From Epiperipatus broadwayi (taxonomy: Eukaryota > Onychophora > Udeonychophora > Euonychophora > Peripatidae), in contig JAQFVV010012497.1 in the NCBI GenBank assembly GCA_028023455.1, positions 1,738,001 to 1,802,000 on the forward strand: 64,000 nt of DNA, written 5' to 3'. Every line of letters begins with the position of its first letter. The stretch's first letter is position 1. Below the pieces are notes generated by a model, which searched no databases, was not told the DNA's origin, and saw nothing but the letters and a program-made list of their open reading frames with translations. This document shows, one piece after another, positions 12,071 through 22,699 of this stretch. The position numbers and the translations under genes are program-made.

Positions 12071-12402
12071 AATTGTATATATGTATTGGAAAAATATTTA
12101 TCATTTACACAAACATTCATTCTGCCTTATCAGGCACTGAGAAGAAAGACCAAGGTGTTTCTTGATCTTAAACTCAGAGGTAAAAAGCCAATAAACTCAC
12201 CACGCTGGCTAATGCGTGTTGGTGAGCAGCCCATCCATGTTCGTATACTATATGAATAATCACATAGTAATAACAGCTGCAACGACAAGAACGTATGGAG
12301 TGGACATTAGGAATTTGCCCTGCTCTGTTCCTTTAAGGCCTCCAAGAGGAATCAAAGGGTCTCCTTTCAGTTAATAGCAAACTCCTTTCTGCAGCCATAA
12401 TA

Positions 12403-12413
12403 ATAATATCCAT
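12403..12413. repeat. Target-site duplication of the RTE-like LINE, copy 2
   Basis: ATAATATCCAT, an exact match to 9098-9108, next to the LINE 5' end. Confidence 0.75.
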
Positions 12414-12735
12414 ATTCAATGTTAAATATACAAGATGAAGTTATATATAAATGAAGTTTGTATAATAAAAAAACTTTTTTTAATTTTTTTGGAAAATAAA
12501 AAATTTAATTCTACCTCTCTCATAAACATGTGATAACTAGAAAAACAAATTAATTTATGTATGATTGATTAGATTTTGTTTTCGTTGTTTCTTTTTTTTT
12601 AATTGGGTAAAAATGAGATAAATAAAAATTGTTTATATTAATTAAAAATTTAAAATATTATTTTGTTACTACAAACTTTCCTACCAGTCTAGTGCACGGT
12701 CCGTGGACCAAGGGTTGAAGACCACTGCTATAGCA

Positions 12736-13590
12736 CAATATGTTCTGTAAAATTTTAAAAATATGACTAATTCATAAAACCAATCAAAATGTTTTATAAC
12801 TTGATGAAGGTGATACTGTATTCTTGAATATAAAATCATATATTTGTTGAATTGGATGTTTAAATCAAAGAACACTGTAGGACTGGTTACAGAAGTATTT
12901 TATGGTAAACCTAAGCAGTTTTTGTGGGAGAGATAAATCCATTTATGTTATAAAGATTATCAAAGACATTTTAAGTGCACTATTAATTGCTTCCATTGTG
13001 AAGGCAGAAAATATACTGGAGAGTCACAATTAGACATAGTGTTGAAATATTAAAAAAAAAAGATTTCTGCTCAAGAAATTAAAAGACAACATATTGTAAA
13101 ATATTAAGTAAACAGAAAATGGACCAGCATATTCTATATGTGAGCGTCATCACAAAACTTATTTAGAAAAGTTTTTTTTTCCCTCTCCTTTTTTCTTAAA
13201 GTTAGAATTAATATTTGTGTATGAGTGGCTCTTTATTATTATTAAATGGTAATTGCAAACTATACACTTAGTGCTACAGAATCCTTCCAGGATGTCTTAA
13301 AAAATTTTTTCCATTCTTATTGCAATATTTCTATTAAATTTTTACATTGCTTTATTAACAGTTTCAATTGAACAGTAATCATCTTCAGAATTCGAAAATC
13401 TCAAACACAAGCTACACTGGCAAAATCTAATATCTCCTTTTTTAAACTACAAAGTCCGATTTTTCAAATTTTTAAAGAAGTAGTACAGTATATAATTTTT
13501 CAAATTTCTAAAGATTGCTACTCAATCAAAACTGTCAATAAAGTAATGTGAAAAGTACAAATAGACATTTACATTACCCCATAAATCCAA
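12736..13590. other. AT-rich DNA with a possible short coding relic
   Basis: I see no supportable gene. At about 12,975-13,045 the plus strand reads NCFHCEGRKYTGESQ, which faintly resembles the cysteine-rich GIY-YIG start seen in Penelope-like elements (C-x2-C ... Y-x-G-E-[ST]). It is too short to call. Confidence 0.3.
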
Positions 13591-13604
13591 AACTAATTTC
13601 TATG

Positions 13605-13875
13605 AAACTTAATTGTTCATATATATTGCTTATAATAACTTCTTTCATATACATTTTAATATACAAAAATTTTTTTAATAAAAACTTCTTTATTTTCCTC
13701 CTCTTTCATATACACTTTAATGCAAAACATTTTTTAAATAAAACTTCTTTAAAATTTTTTTTTTGCATTAAAGTGTACATGAAAGAAGTTATTATAAGCA
13801 ATATATATGAATATATAAAGAAATGCAAAGAAAGCAAAGGCGAAGAATAAGAGTATATACTTCTAAACTTAATTG
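13605..13875. repeat. Foldback (inverted repeat) with nested direct repeats
   Basis: TATATTGCTTATAATAACTT near 13,622 is complementary to AAGTTATTATAAGCAATATA near 13,787, and the pairing continues inward through CTTTCATATACACTTTAATG-like segments. The left arm also repeats CTTTCATATACA-TTTAAT-CAAAA twice (about 13,645 and 13,706). The open frame across it is a by-product of the symmetry. No flanking duplication was identified. Confidence 0.7.
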
Positions 13876-14276
13876 TTAATCATAAGAGCTTTTAAAGACT
13901 ATGGCTTAAAGTTGATTAATTTCCAGAGTATTTGTTGAGGGTAAAAAAATTTGAAAAGAATTGAGCAATTATCTATTCTTAATTAATATCAGAATATGCA
14001 GAAATTTGCCTTTTGACTGTAAAAATAGAATTTTGTTTTTCACATCTGAGACAACACTTTCTATACGAAATAACTTCTTTGGGGCAGCAGCTTTATCTAA
14101 AAAATTTTGTGGAAAAAAAAACCCAATCTCACTTTTATAAAATGAGATATAATCTATGAACATTATCCAAAATTCTGATCACGCATCTCCATTGGAATCG
14201 CGTTTTCAAAAATTCTAATAAATGATTATGAATATTAATAAAGTCACAAATATTTTATTTCATGTGAAATTATAGT

Positions 14277-14506
14277 AAAATAAACCTATTTTTAAGGGGC
14301 ATCTATTTAGCGGTGCAATATATTGTATTTAAGAAGAGGCAAACGAGCATCAACGATCATAATTGATCATTTGTACCAATTTAATCTAATAAAATAAATC
14401 TATTTTTAAGGGGCATCTATTTAGCGGTGCAATAAATTGTATTTAAGAAGAGGCAAACAAACATCAACGATTATAATTGATCATTTGTACTTAATTTAAT
14501 CTAATA
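14277..14506. repeat. Tandem duplication, period 114 bp
   Basis: Two copies of AAAATAAACCTATTTTTAAG ... AATTGATCATTTGTAC ... TTTAATCTAAT start at 14,277 and 14,391. They differ at only a few sites. Each contains GGGGCATCTATTTAGCGGTG, unusually GC-rich for this window. The pair lies about 100 bases beyond the donor of the PEBP-like exon, so within its first intron if that gene call holds. Confidence 0.85.
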
Positions 14507-14603
14507 TATAGCCGACTAAAGAAAAATATGGCGCATTACTCAATACACTACATTTGCAAACGAAATTAGTATCATAAAAATATAATTTGAATCATAATAT
14601 TAC

Positions 14604-14663
14604 CTCAATTAAATCAGCTGGAGCTTTATCAATTACATCGGGAACAACCGAATGCTGCTCCAT
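14604..14663 (-). CDS. First coding exon of a PEBP-family gene (partial)
   Basis: The 20-codon peptide starts MEQHSVVPDVIDKAP and ends DLIE, followed directly by a GTAATA donor (GAG|GTAATA, phase 0). The V-V-P-D-V-[IL]-D-x-A-P block is the characteristic N-terminus of invertebrate phosphatidylethanolamine-binding proteins, small cytosolic proteins that bind phospholipids and modulate kinase signalling. The start Met at 14,663 is chosen because it precedes that block. The frame is also open upstream to 14,810, with a basic and hydrophobic stretch (FFLHSTFGARESRRSLLTSL) that could be 5' UTR or a targeting leader. I found none of the downstream exons (for example D-P-D-A-P-S-R) between here and position 1, so the rest would lie beyond a long intron or outside the window. 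Confidence 0.5.
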
Positions 14664-15099
14664 ATTGTGCTTTAAGTAACAAACGCGAGCCAAACTTGTA
14701 AGCAAACTTCGCCGACTTTCGCGAGCTCCAAAGGTAGAATGGAGAAAAAATGTCGCAATGTTTTTCATTGGTTCTTTAATAAATGAAAAAAATAAAACAT
14801 CAGAATTCAATATTTTATTAAACAGGTTTTATTATTATTACATTATAAATAACAGTAATAAACTTGAAATAAAAGGTGAGAAAAAAAATTATTCAAAAAC
14901 AAAGAAAAATAGTAGAACATACAATGAAACTTAATGCTTAATTAAATAATATTTAAAGTCATAAAAAATGTTTTTAAAAAAGTTCATATTATAAAAAGAA
15001 TTAATTTTATATATATCTTAAATTCATTTAATTGTGTTTAACTTTTTTCAATCCAAGGTGAATACTAGCAGGTTAAAACCTTTTGGTGACGTCAGCAGA
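14664..15099. promoter_or_regulatory. Candidate divergent promoter region with CRE
   Basis: The PEBP-like exon leaves leftward and an open exon with a donor leaves rightward, about 440 bases apart. Near 14,690-14,730 the minus strand carries CpG-containing sequence (GAGCTCGCGAAAGTCGGCGA) that stands out from its AT-rich surroundings, as in 5' UTRs. At 15,087-15,094 is a perfect palindromic CRE, TGACGTCA, followed by AAGATGGC (15,114-15,121), a YY1-like motif common at transcription starts. No TATA box placement is convincing. Confidence 0.4.
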
Positions 15100-15193
15100 A
15101 TGTCAGTGTTTTCAAGATGGCTTCTATATGTTGATTTTATTACTCTGGGATCGAACGACTTCTCATATCTCAGACACTTTAAAGGGAGGAGAG
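15100..15193 (+). CDS. Possible first exon of an unidentified plus-strand gene
   Basis: Thirty-one codons are open from the ATG at 15,100 (MSVFSRWLLYVDFITLGSND ...) to a plausible donor GAG|GTAATT at 15,194. A mild TGACGTCA promoter context precedes it. The N-terminus is hydrophobic and basic, as in a mitochondrial or membrane leader, but I recognise no family. It may equally be a non-coding 5' UTR exon, for example of the ZRANB1 gene 23 kb downstream. Confidence 0.25.
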
Positions 15194-15195
15194 GT

Positions 15196-18100
15196 AATTT
15201 TTATCTATATAACAATAGAAGAATAATGTATTAGCTATTATAAGTACATACTTTTAATGAACTAGTATGTTTAATGGAATCTGCATTAAAAAAAAAAGGT
15301 AACGTTAACTATTATATTTATTTTTAGGTTTATACAAACGTAAATATTATTGAAGTGCATTTGATTTAATATTTTTAATGTAATACCTTTATTTATTATT
15401 TTCTAGTTTTAGATTTTAAATTAAATATTTCTTAGATTAGAAGCTTCTATTTAGTTTTAGCTCTTCTTTTTTTTTTTTATATAGAAAACCTTTAACTTAA
15501 CAGCTGAGAAATAATTATTAAATCAACACAAAACATTTTCCTCTAAGTTTTGGTAACTCTATAATTTTTTTTCCCCCAAGTCAGATTGTTTTTTTATTTG
15601 CATATATGTTCTGAACTGGCATTTCCTATCCTTATCAGTTGTGCTTTTTTTTTTTTCAAATCGTACATTTTCGAAATTCTGCATTTACTCTTTTTAATTA
15701 TGCCCAATTTGACTCAAGAACGCGACATTCTAATTTAAATCTATTAGCAAACCATTTAGTTATCTCAAATATGTGAATCCACATCTTGTATTTTCAGAAT
15801 CATTTATATATATTCATATGAGCTTTTGTGTATATATAAGCCTTACTATTGAAGTCTATTTAATGTTTTTCTGTTCTCTTTGTGAGCCATAAAGAAATTA
15901 TTAATGTGATTATAAGATATATTATTACTGGATTTTTTGATGCATGGGATAGTCATGCTATTAGATATTTTAAACACAATAGGTTGAATTGTTATCATTT
16001 GTTGCTAATTTATATCGCTATTAATCCAAAGTTTAATTTATTAATGTATATAAAATTTTATGTGCATGTAGAAATTGTAAATTAAACCTACTTATGTATT
16101 TTTAAATGTAAATATATTTATATCGAATATATATATTTCCTACATGCTATTATATATGAGAATGTAAGATACTGCTTCAGATAATCTATTTTCTTTTTGT
16201 TTCATTTCATTTTTTTTATATGCTTTTTAACATAATAATATTCAATTCTGTGAAATCTTTGCAACCCAATTTCAGATTTAGTTGAAACTTTGCATACATA
16301 TCTATTCCTGATGAAGATACATTTTTTTAGAATTTGCAAACAATTTTAGCAAAAAAATTAGCTAAAATTTAAATATTTTAATTTTATATGGGATTCATTA
16401 CTCTTTATAGTGCTGCCAGATAACAATATTAAATTGTATCAACTATCTTCATTCTCATAATTTCTGGAACCAAATAGAAGGATTGTTTGCTCATTTACAT
16501 AAAGTTGAATCTAATGGCCACTTTTTGATATAAAAAATGTGTGCCTGATTCTTTGGGAATCTTGATTTGTGAATTCTAAACTTGATTAGCCATACTTATT
16601 TGTGAAATCTAAAGAAAATTATTTTTTTACTTTTTAGTGCTTTTATTTGAATAAAAGCATTTTGTTATTATTATTTTTTTAAATTTACTTTATTATCTTC
16701 AGTCATTTAGATAAATGCAGAGTCTGATTGTCATGAGTCTTTTGTATCATTGACCATCTGCATTTACCATGACAATTGTATTGGATATTTGTATCATCAC
16801 ATTTCTCTCCTTTGTTTCACCCACAGTGATTCTCACTTTAAACTTTTTCCCCTTCAAATATATATAAGAATAAATGTAAATATAGCATAACTTTTTTTTT
16901 GTAATTGAAATATCCATCATTTATGAATGGCTGCTAATGAATGAATGATTATCCTTTTGTATGTTACTATTTTTAATATTCTCACATTTTTCAAGAAAAT
17001 AAAAAAAAATATTGTGTAATGTTTTGTTACTGATAGCTTTTAACTTCTAAGCTAATTAACTGATGAATATTAAAATAAATTTTGTTAACGAAGTGACAAA
17101 CTGTCAACTTGCGATGACTAAACATTATCACTTGGCAATAATACCTATTGTTAATATTTTTAAAATTTGCTTCCAGGAAGAAAATTAAGTTTCATGTTCC
17201 CTGAATATAGATTTTGTATTTTAAGCCATCCACTGTGTACTTTATATTTTTTAAAAAACATTAGGTTTGTAAATATCAAAAAACTATCTGATATGTGAAG
17301 AATTTAAAAATGAAATACAAAGAGTGCAAGATAGACAATAATTATATCATTTCAGTCTTGGGTTATTACTGGAACCTTTTATACAGGCAAAAATCCAAAT
17401 AACCTTGTTAATTTTCAACATCAGTTGATCTAAGAAGTGTAAATAGAATGAAAAGGACATTAACCATAATCTTGTTAATTTTCAATATCTGTAGATCTAA
17501 GAAGTATGAATAGAATGAAAAGAGCATTAGTCTTATTTGGGTTTTGATATTTATTGGTAAATGATATAAATTGATATAAGTAGAAACAGATTAATTCCAT
17601 TTTCTATGATTTGGAAAAAGGGTTGTTCTAGGAATTTTTCAGTCTAGTAAATAGTATATTTTGTTATTCATTCTATATAAAAAAAACTTAATTATATCTT
17701 AATCGTTATGATGTTAATCAAGGCTTCAATATATCTGATTATAAATTCTGCATACCTTTTTCATATGTTTTTATTTGTATGATTAGAATATGTGTAGGAG
17801 AATAAAAGTTTTAACTATAGCATTAGCTAATAAAAATTCATAAGTTAATGAAAAGTGACAATAAACTATATTATTTACAGAAAAAGTGAACAAAAGAAAG
17901 AAAACAATATATCACTATTAAATTTACATGTAAATAATGATCTTTATATTATATAGAATGAAGAATTGCTAAATTACAAACATATTTTAGATTTGAAAAT
18001 GTGTTACATTTTAACATAAGTCAATTTACATTTGCGTTATAAAAATATAATATACTATTAAACAAAACTTTTTTTACTTCATATTTGCAAAAATTGCCAT

Positions 18101-18321
18101 TAAGAATATTGTAGTTTAATTTCTGACAGATTTTTAAAAAGGTAATATTAACAATCACTGCACATATATATATTCTATTTCTTTAAATGGCTTGCTCTTA
18201 ACTATCTCATTATGGTTGTTTAGTCTCATTAAATTTGAACTTTGAGCCAAAAATATAAAATTGTAAATATATTCATTAATAAATGTTTTTTAATAATAAT
18301 ATTTAAAAAAAAAATACAAAT
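15196..18321. other. AT-rich DNA, no gene seen
   Basis: No convincing coding region, RNA or repeat. Two 58-base near-repeats occur near 17,404-17,460 and 17,471-17,527 (CTTGTTAATTTTCAA-ATC, then GATCTAAGAAGT and GAATGAAAAG). Confidence 0.5.
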
Positions 18322-18476
18322 TCATATAGCAGATGTATGAGGAAAGAAATCTTCTGCATTCAACATATCAGTAAAAATTATTTTAGGATCAGTAGCATCT
18401 CTTGCATTTATGTGAACATAAAACATGATTAAGAAGCAACAGAAATCATATATGGAACACAAAATAATAAGCATTG
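18322..18476 (-). CDS. Possible terminal exon of an unidentified minus-strand gene
   Basis: Minus-strand frame of about 51 codons ending at the stop complementary to TCA at 18,322. The last 29 residues (INARDATDPKIIFTDMLNAE, then DFFPHTSAI) have a protein-like composition unusual for random AT-rich DNA. They are preceded by a hydrophobic stretch resembling a membrane segment. A splice acceptor could be the AG before AGATGCTACTGATCC, but its pyrimidine tract is poor. An ATTAAA-type signal lies about 30 bases past the stop. The family is not recognised, and chance is a real alternative. Confidence 0.25.
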
Positions 18477-18489
18477 TTGTGTTGTACAA

Positions 18490-20347
18490 AATTTCAAATT
18501 AATTCAGTCATTCTGAAATTTGATATATAATCTAATTTTATAATTTTATATTTATTAAAAATATGTTATGGTACTTCTGTGTAGGTCAAGACTTAATTCA
18601 TGACCTACCATGGATCAAATAATTATATAGCCTTATAATAGCATTTAATACCTTTTATTCATTTTTATAATGGAGTACATTTTATATATTCCTTGATGAT
18701 ATTTTCTTACATTGTAAAAAATGAATAAGAAATTTTATTATTTGCTATTATATGAATGTATATAATCAATGCATAAAGTTCAAAAAGTAAAGAAAAATTA
18801 TAATCAAATAATTGTAAGATAGAAGGTGTTCTGTTATTGACATGCCATTTGGTATTAACACTGGTAGTGCAAGATTGAATGCTATATAATTATTTTAAAT
18901 GATTATAATTTTAGAAATGTATAGTACAATGAACTTTTATTATATAAAAATTTAATTATCAATATACTAAAGTCTGATTACAACTCAGAATAACTTTTTT
19001 TATGATTTATTTTTTATATAATTTAGGCTATTGTGTTACCCTCAAAACTTGCTGTCTCATGCATATGAACTGGTTGCATAATCTATAGAGCTAGCACTAT
19101 ATAGAAACTTTTCCCATCTGGATAAAATGAAGATCCCTTTAAATTTTCATGATTGTCAGACTTCATTATTTTAAGAAATATAGGTTTTATGTAACTAAAA
19201 TTTTGAATACACATATATTAGAAAAATAAACCAACACTTTACAATAACTAAATTAATACATATATTTTAAAATGAAATTTAAGAAAAAAACAACAACAAA
19301 CAAACAAAAACAAAACCCAAGCTATTTAATGTCTTTTTTTTTTTTAAATATTTTTTTTTTCTTCGCAACTCATTCAGTTTTGAATGAAGTACTTGCAAGA
19401 ATATATGACAAATAGAAACTTTTTTAGTACAGAGTGGGGAAACTAAAAAAACTTATCTTGAAATTAGCTGACATTATGTTTATAATAATTTTAAAAATAG
19501 ATTTTGTAATGGATAAGGGATTAAATTTTTTTTTATTATTTGCTTTTATTTGATTACTTAAAAAATAAATATTCTGAATGAAAGCATATATATTTACGTT
19601 AAAATTAAGTAGTAATTTCTGGAATAAACTCTACAATATTCAAAATACCAGTATATAATAATAAATAATATGAGATGTCTGCCATCCTAAGAAGCATTTT
19701 ACAATTATTTATGCATGCAGCAACATATATGAATGTTTTAATGAGGGAAGGTATAAGAAATATATTGTTGGAATATAGAAATCAAGGATGCTGGTTTGGA
19801 AATAAAAGATTTAAATTATGGGGAAGATATTTTGTTAGAATATAGGAATCAAGAATGCTGTTTTGGAACCATTGTATTTATCTGTAATTTAAATATTTGA
19901 ATTGTCAATAAATTAATTTATGTTGTCATGATAAGATCTTTATGGATTATGAACTTTGTATACTATATAAATTTTGGTATTTTTAACTAAAAATAATCTT
20001 GACAGATCTTGTTAATTATTAAATATATTGTTAATCATTAAAACCTATTTCAATCCACTGTAAAATAATGGCATCTTTTGGCTTTTTTTTTTTTTTTGAT
20101 TTATAGGGAGTTATAATTAATTTTCCAAGTTGAATAGGCATGAATAATCATTAACAACATGAGATGAGATGCACTATAATCTCCTTTTTCAGAATCAGGA
20201 GTCTCTCAGCTACCATGCCCAGAGGAAATCTGTTAGCCACTTTACTTTCGTTTCCATTTCCCACCTAAAGTTTTCCCCATATTCTTCTCTATCCTGCTCC
20301 ATCCCATTTCTGCAACATAATCTTTGTCAACTCCATGGCCTTTATAT
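18490..20347. other. AT-rich DNA, no gene seen
   Basis: No supportable feature. A short direct repeat (GAATATAGAAATCAAGGATGCTG-like) occurs near 19,770 and 19,839. T-rich and A-rich runs are frequent. Confidence 0.5.
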
Positions 20348-22237
20348 CTAAATCCCCCTTATCTTTTTCCAAATCAAGAACTCACCTTCTATGTAATCTC
20401 TTAGTTTATATTTATTTTTCCTCAACTTCATTATTTGTGCCCTTTCTACTTGCAAGCATTTACATTCAATTAACAAATGTCTAATATTTTCCATGCCTTC
20501 CTTAAACAACTTGCAGACTAAATCACCCACATTTTTCTATTTATGTGTAAATTTCCTTGTTGCTAAAGATCCTATTTGAACCTTAAACAGTAAATTACTT
20601 TCCTTGCTATTATCATAAATTAATTCGCACCCAGTGTTCTGCTTACAAATTTTTTTACTCTCCATACTAGTTCTCTATCTCTCCAGTTCCATATTCTTTA
20701 TTAATGCATCTATTTTCTATCCCATTCCTTGCAACTATTACATTCAACAATTCTCCTAACACAATCATCCCACCTTTTGTATAAGTATAGTGACATAAAT
20801 TGTTTATCCAAATCTTCTGCATGCCATATTAGCTTTTTCACCCATCTTGTTGCCTACCCTTTACTCATAACTCAATTAAATACTATTTTTGCTATTCTCT
20901 TATTATCCATAAACTGCAGTCTACCAAACATTTTCATTTTGTTTTTTGCATTTCTCATATAAAATCTCGACCATCTCATTTCTTTTGAATTGCCTCCTTT
21001 GCCCTTCATACATCTACATCTAATGCATGTCTTCTTACATCTCTTTGTACTTTTTCTAAGTAATCTAATACCCTTTACCTACACACAATGCTTTGTTACC
21101 ATATGTTAATTCTGCTACTGCCACACCAGTCCATACTATTCTAGCTAGATCATATTTATTACATGAAAACACTGTTAATTTCTTTATCAATCCTTTTTTT
21201 TTCTTTGTTTCATTTATCATTTTTTTCTCCCATTCATCCAAGCAATTTTTCTGAATATTTAAGACAATTCCCAAATAGTTATACTTATTCACCACCCTTA
21301 ATTTTATATCCCAAATAAATATTCTTTGTGTTCTCTTTCCTCAGTATTAATCATCGTTACTTTTCATTTTTCTTCACTAAATTTAATCCCCATCTCTTTA
21401 CCCATCCTTGCACATATCCTCAGCATAACTTCCATATCTTTCCTTCTTTCTGGGCACAAGAAGACATCATCTGCAAATTGAAGACCCGATAATGTATGGT
21501 ATCTCTGCTTCTCTTCCTAGTCTTTCTATTGCTCTCTCCATTTCTCTCAAATACAATAAAAACAAAATAGGTGACATAGGGCATTCTTGCCTTAGTCCCA
21601 TCCCATTTTTAACTTTTAACTGATTCTATATTCCCTAATTAATATGTATAGTAATTATTTTCATACAATCTCTTAATAAGATCCAGTAAAGCTCCATCCA
21701 TTCCTAAATTTATTAAACTTACCCATAATTTATTTCTATTTACTCTATCATATGCCTTCTCTATATCTATTAAAATCATATATAACTGTCTACCTGTATT
21801 TCTATAAGTTGTGTTACTACAAATAAACTATCTCCTATATGTTTATTTGATTAAAAACCTCATTGCATTTCTCCCATTATGTTATTTTATTCATTCATTT
21901 TGAGACCCTTCCAGCCACCATATATGTGAAAACTTAATATAACACTGACATTATAATTACTTAACTTTCTATGATCCTTACCCTTTCCTTTAAATAGTAG
22001 CCTTACTTTCGTATTACTCCAACTATCCGGAAAATCTCTCTTCTATGTCATTTTATTAAAACATGATAATAGGTTTAATTTTGCCTTATGTCCTAAATTC
22101 ATTATCATCTCTGCTGTCCATCCATCTAAACCTTTTGCCTTTCTACTTTTCAATTTCTTCCCTACCTCATTCACTTCATTTTTTGTAAATCTAATATTTC
22201 CATTACTATATACAGCAAGTAGTACCACCCAATGCAA
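20348..22237 (-). mobile_element. Degenerate LINE (reverse transcriptase region), minus strand
   Basis: Reading from 22,237 downward, the pieces follow LINE order. KKLKSRKAKGLDGWTAEM (21-aa region near 22,130) opens the reverse transcriptase. Near 22,010 comes a F-P-D-S-W-x-N-T-K-V-R-L segment with FKGKGK. Near 21,760 is IDIEKAYDRVNRNKLW with the first catalytic Asp. Near 21,600 is a G-L-R-Q-x-C-P-x-S-P-I-L-F block. At 21,295-21,250 is NKYNYLGIVL, and VWTGVAVAELTYGNKAL follows. The last piece (20,530-20,348) is a Cys/His-type tail with ENIRHLLIECK. Many stops and frameshifts make it inactive. Its 5' end stops at the hairpin repeat at 22,213. Clade not determined. Confidence 0.75.
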
Positions 22238-22690
22238 ACTTTAGTAATCAATGGATGCAGGATGGTTTGTGCCTAAAATCTCCATCTATTGCCTACTCAT
22301 CCAATAATTTGAGACTATTTTCTAGCTTGCAGTTTTCATCAGTGAGGAGCTTTGGATCTGAAAGCACTGCACCTATTTCTTAGGGTCCAATGCAACACTC
22401 CTGCAGCCACTTTTTACCTATTTAATTAACTATAAAGCTAGAAGCTGAAGATCCAATGCTTCTCACTGATGAAAGCCACAAGCTAGAAACTAATCTGGAG
22501 ATATTGAATGAGTAGGCACTAGATGAGGATTTTATGCACCAAACCTTCCTGCATTTATTGATTACTAAGGTTTGCACTGGGTGACATTATTATATGGAGA
22601 GTTTGCTACTGTTAGTAATAGCTAGAAAAAACATAGGAAATGGTGATCAAAAAGCATGGCAATTGGTGATTATGTGGTGCTTTGTTGGTT
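22213..22690. repeat. Hairpin repeat related to the 7.4-8.7 kb palindrome
   Basis: The left arm (about 22,228-22,352) contains GCAAACTTTAGTAATCAATG, TTTTCATCAGTGAGGAGC and related blocks. The right arm (about 22,451-22,586) carries their complements, such as CTTCTCACTGATGAAAGCC and CATTTATTGATTACTAAGG. The loop is about 100 bases. Both arms match the unit at 7420-7570, so this is a snapback member of the same family. It abuts the 5' edge of the LINE relic. Confidence 0.8.
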
Positions 22691-22699
22691 TCATGAATA

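Larger units (their letters stand above)
9109..12402 (-). mobile_element. RTE-like non-LTR retrotransposon, about 3.3 kb, near full length
   Basis: The element runs on the minus strand with its 3' end at 9109, a (GATGAT)n tail (visible as CATCAT on plus), and its 5' end near 12,402. An 11-bp direct duplication flanks it. It encodes an apurinic-type endonuclease followed by a reverse transcriptase in the single-polyprotein order usual for RTE-like elements often annotated as 'craniofacial development protein 2-like'. The coding region is broken by two apparent single-base frameshifts, near 11,050 and near 10,695. About 330 bases upstream of the endonuclease start form a 5' leader. Full length, simple-repeat tail and perfect target duplication point to a fairly recent insertion. 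Confidence 0.85.
8728..12735. mobile_element. hAT-type transposon remnant split by a LINE insertion
   Basis: The left end reads AGTGGTCTTCAACC (from about 8730) and continues ACACCTGTGGACTGGC. The right end (about 12,700-12,733) reads GGTCCGTGGACCAAGG then GGTTGAAGACCACTG. These are inverted copies of an hAT-style terminus (CAGTGGTCTTCAACC followed by a GTCCAC motif). The intact LINE at 9109-12,402 lies between them with its own target duplication, so it inserted into this element. Candidate 8-bp duplications at the outer edges match only partly. No hAT transposase is visible, so the host copy was probably a non-autonomous element. Confidence 0.6.

Noticed and set aside
12975-13045. NCFHCEGRKYTGESQ on the plus strand as a GIY-YIG fragment
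   Set aside because: Too short, with no supporting motifs on either side.
13548-13850. 100-codon plus-strand frame, rich in Phe, Ile, Lys and Asn
   Set aside because: Spans the foldback at 13.6-13.9 kb and reflects AT composition, not a protein family.
19026-19065. Possible plus-strand terminal exon after ATATAATTTAG (AIVLPSKLAVSCI then stop)
   Set aside because: Only 13 codons and no family match.
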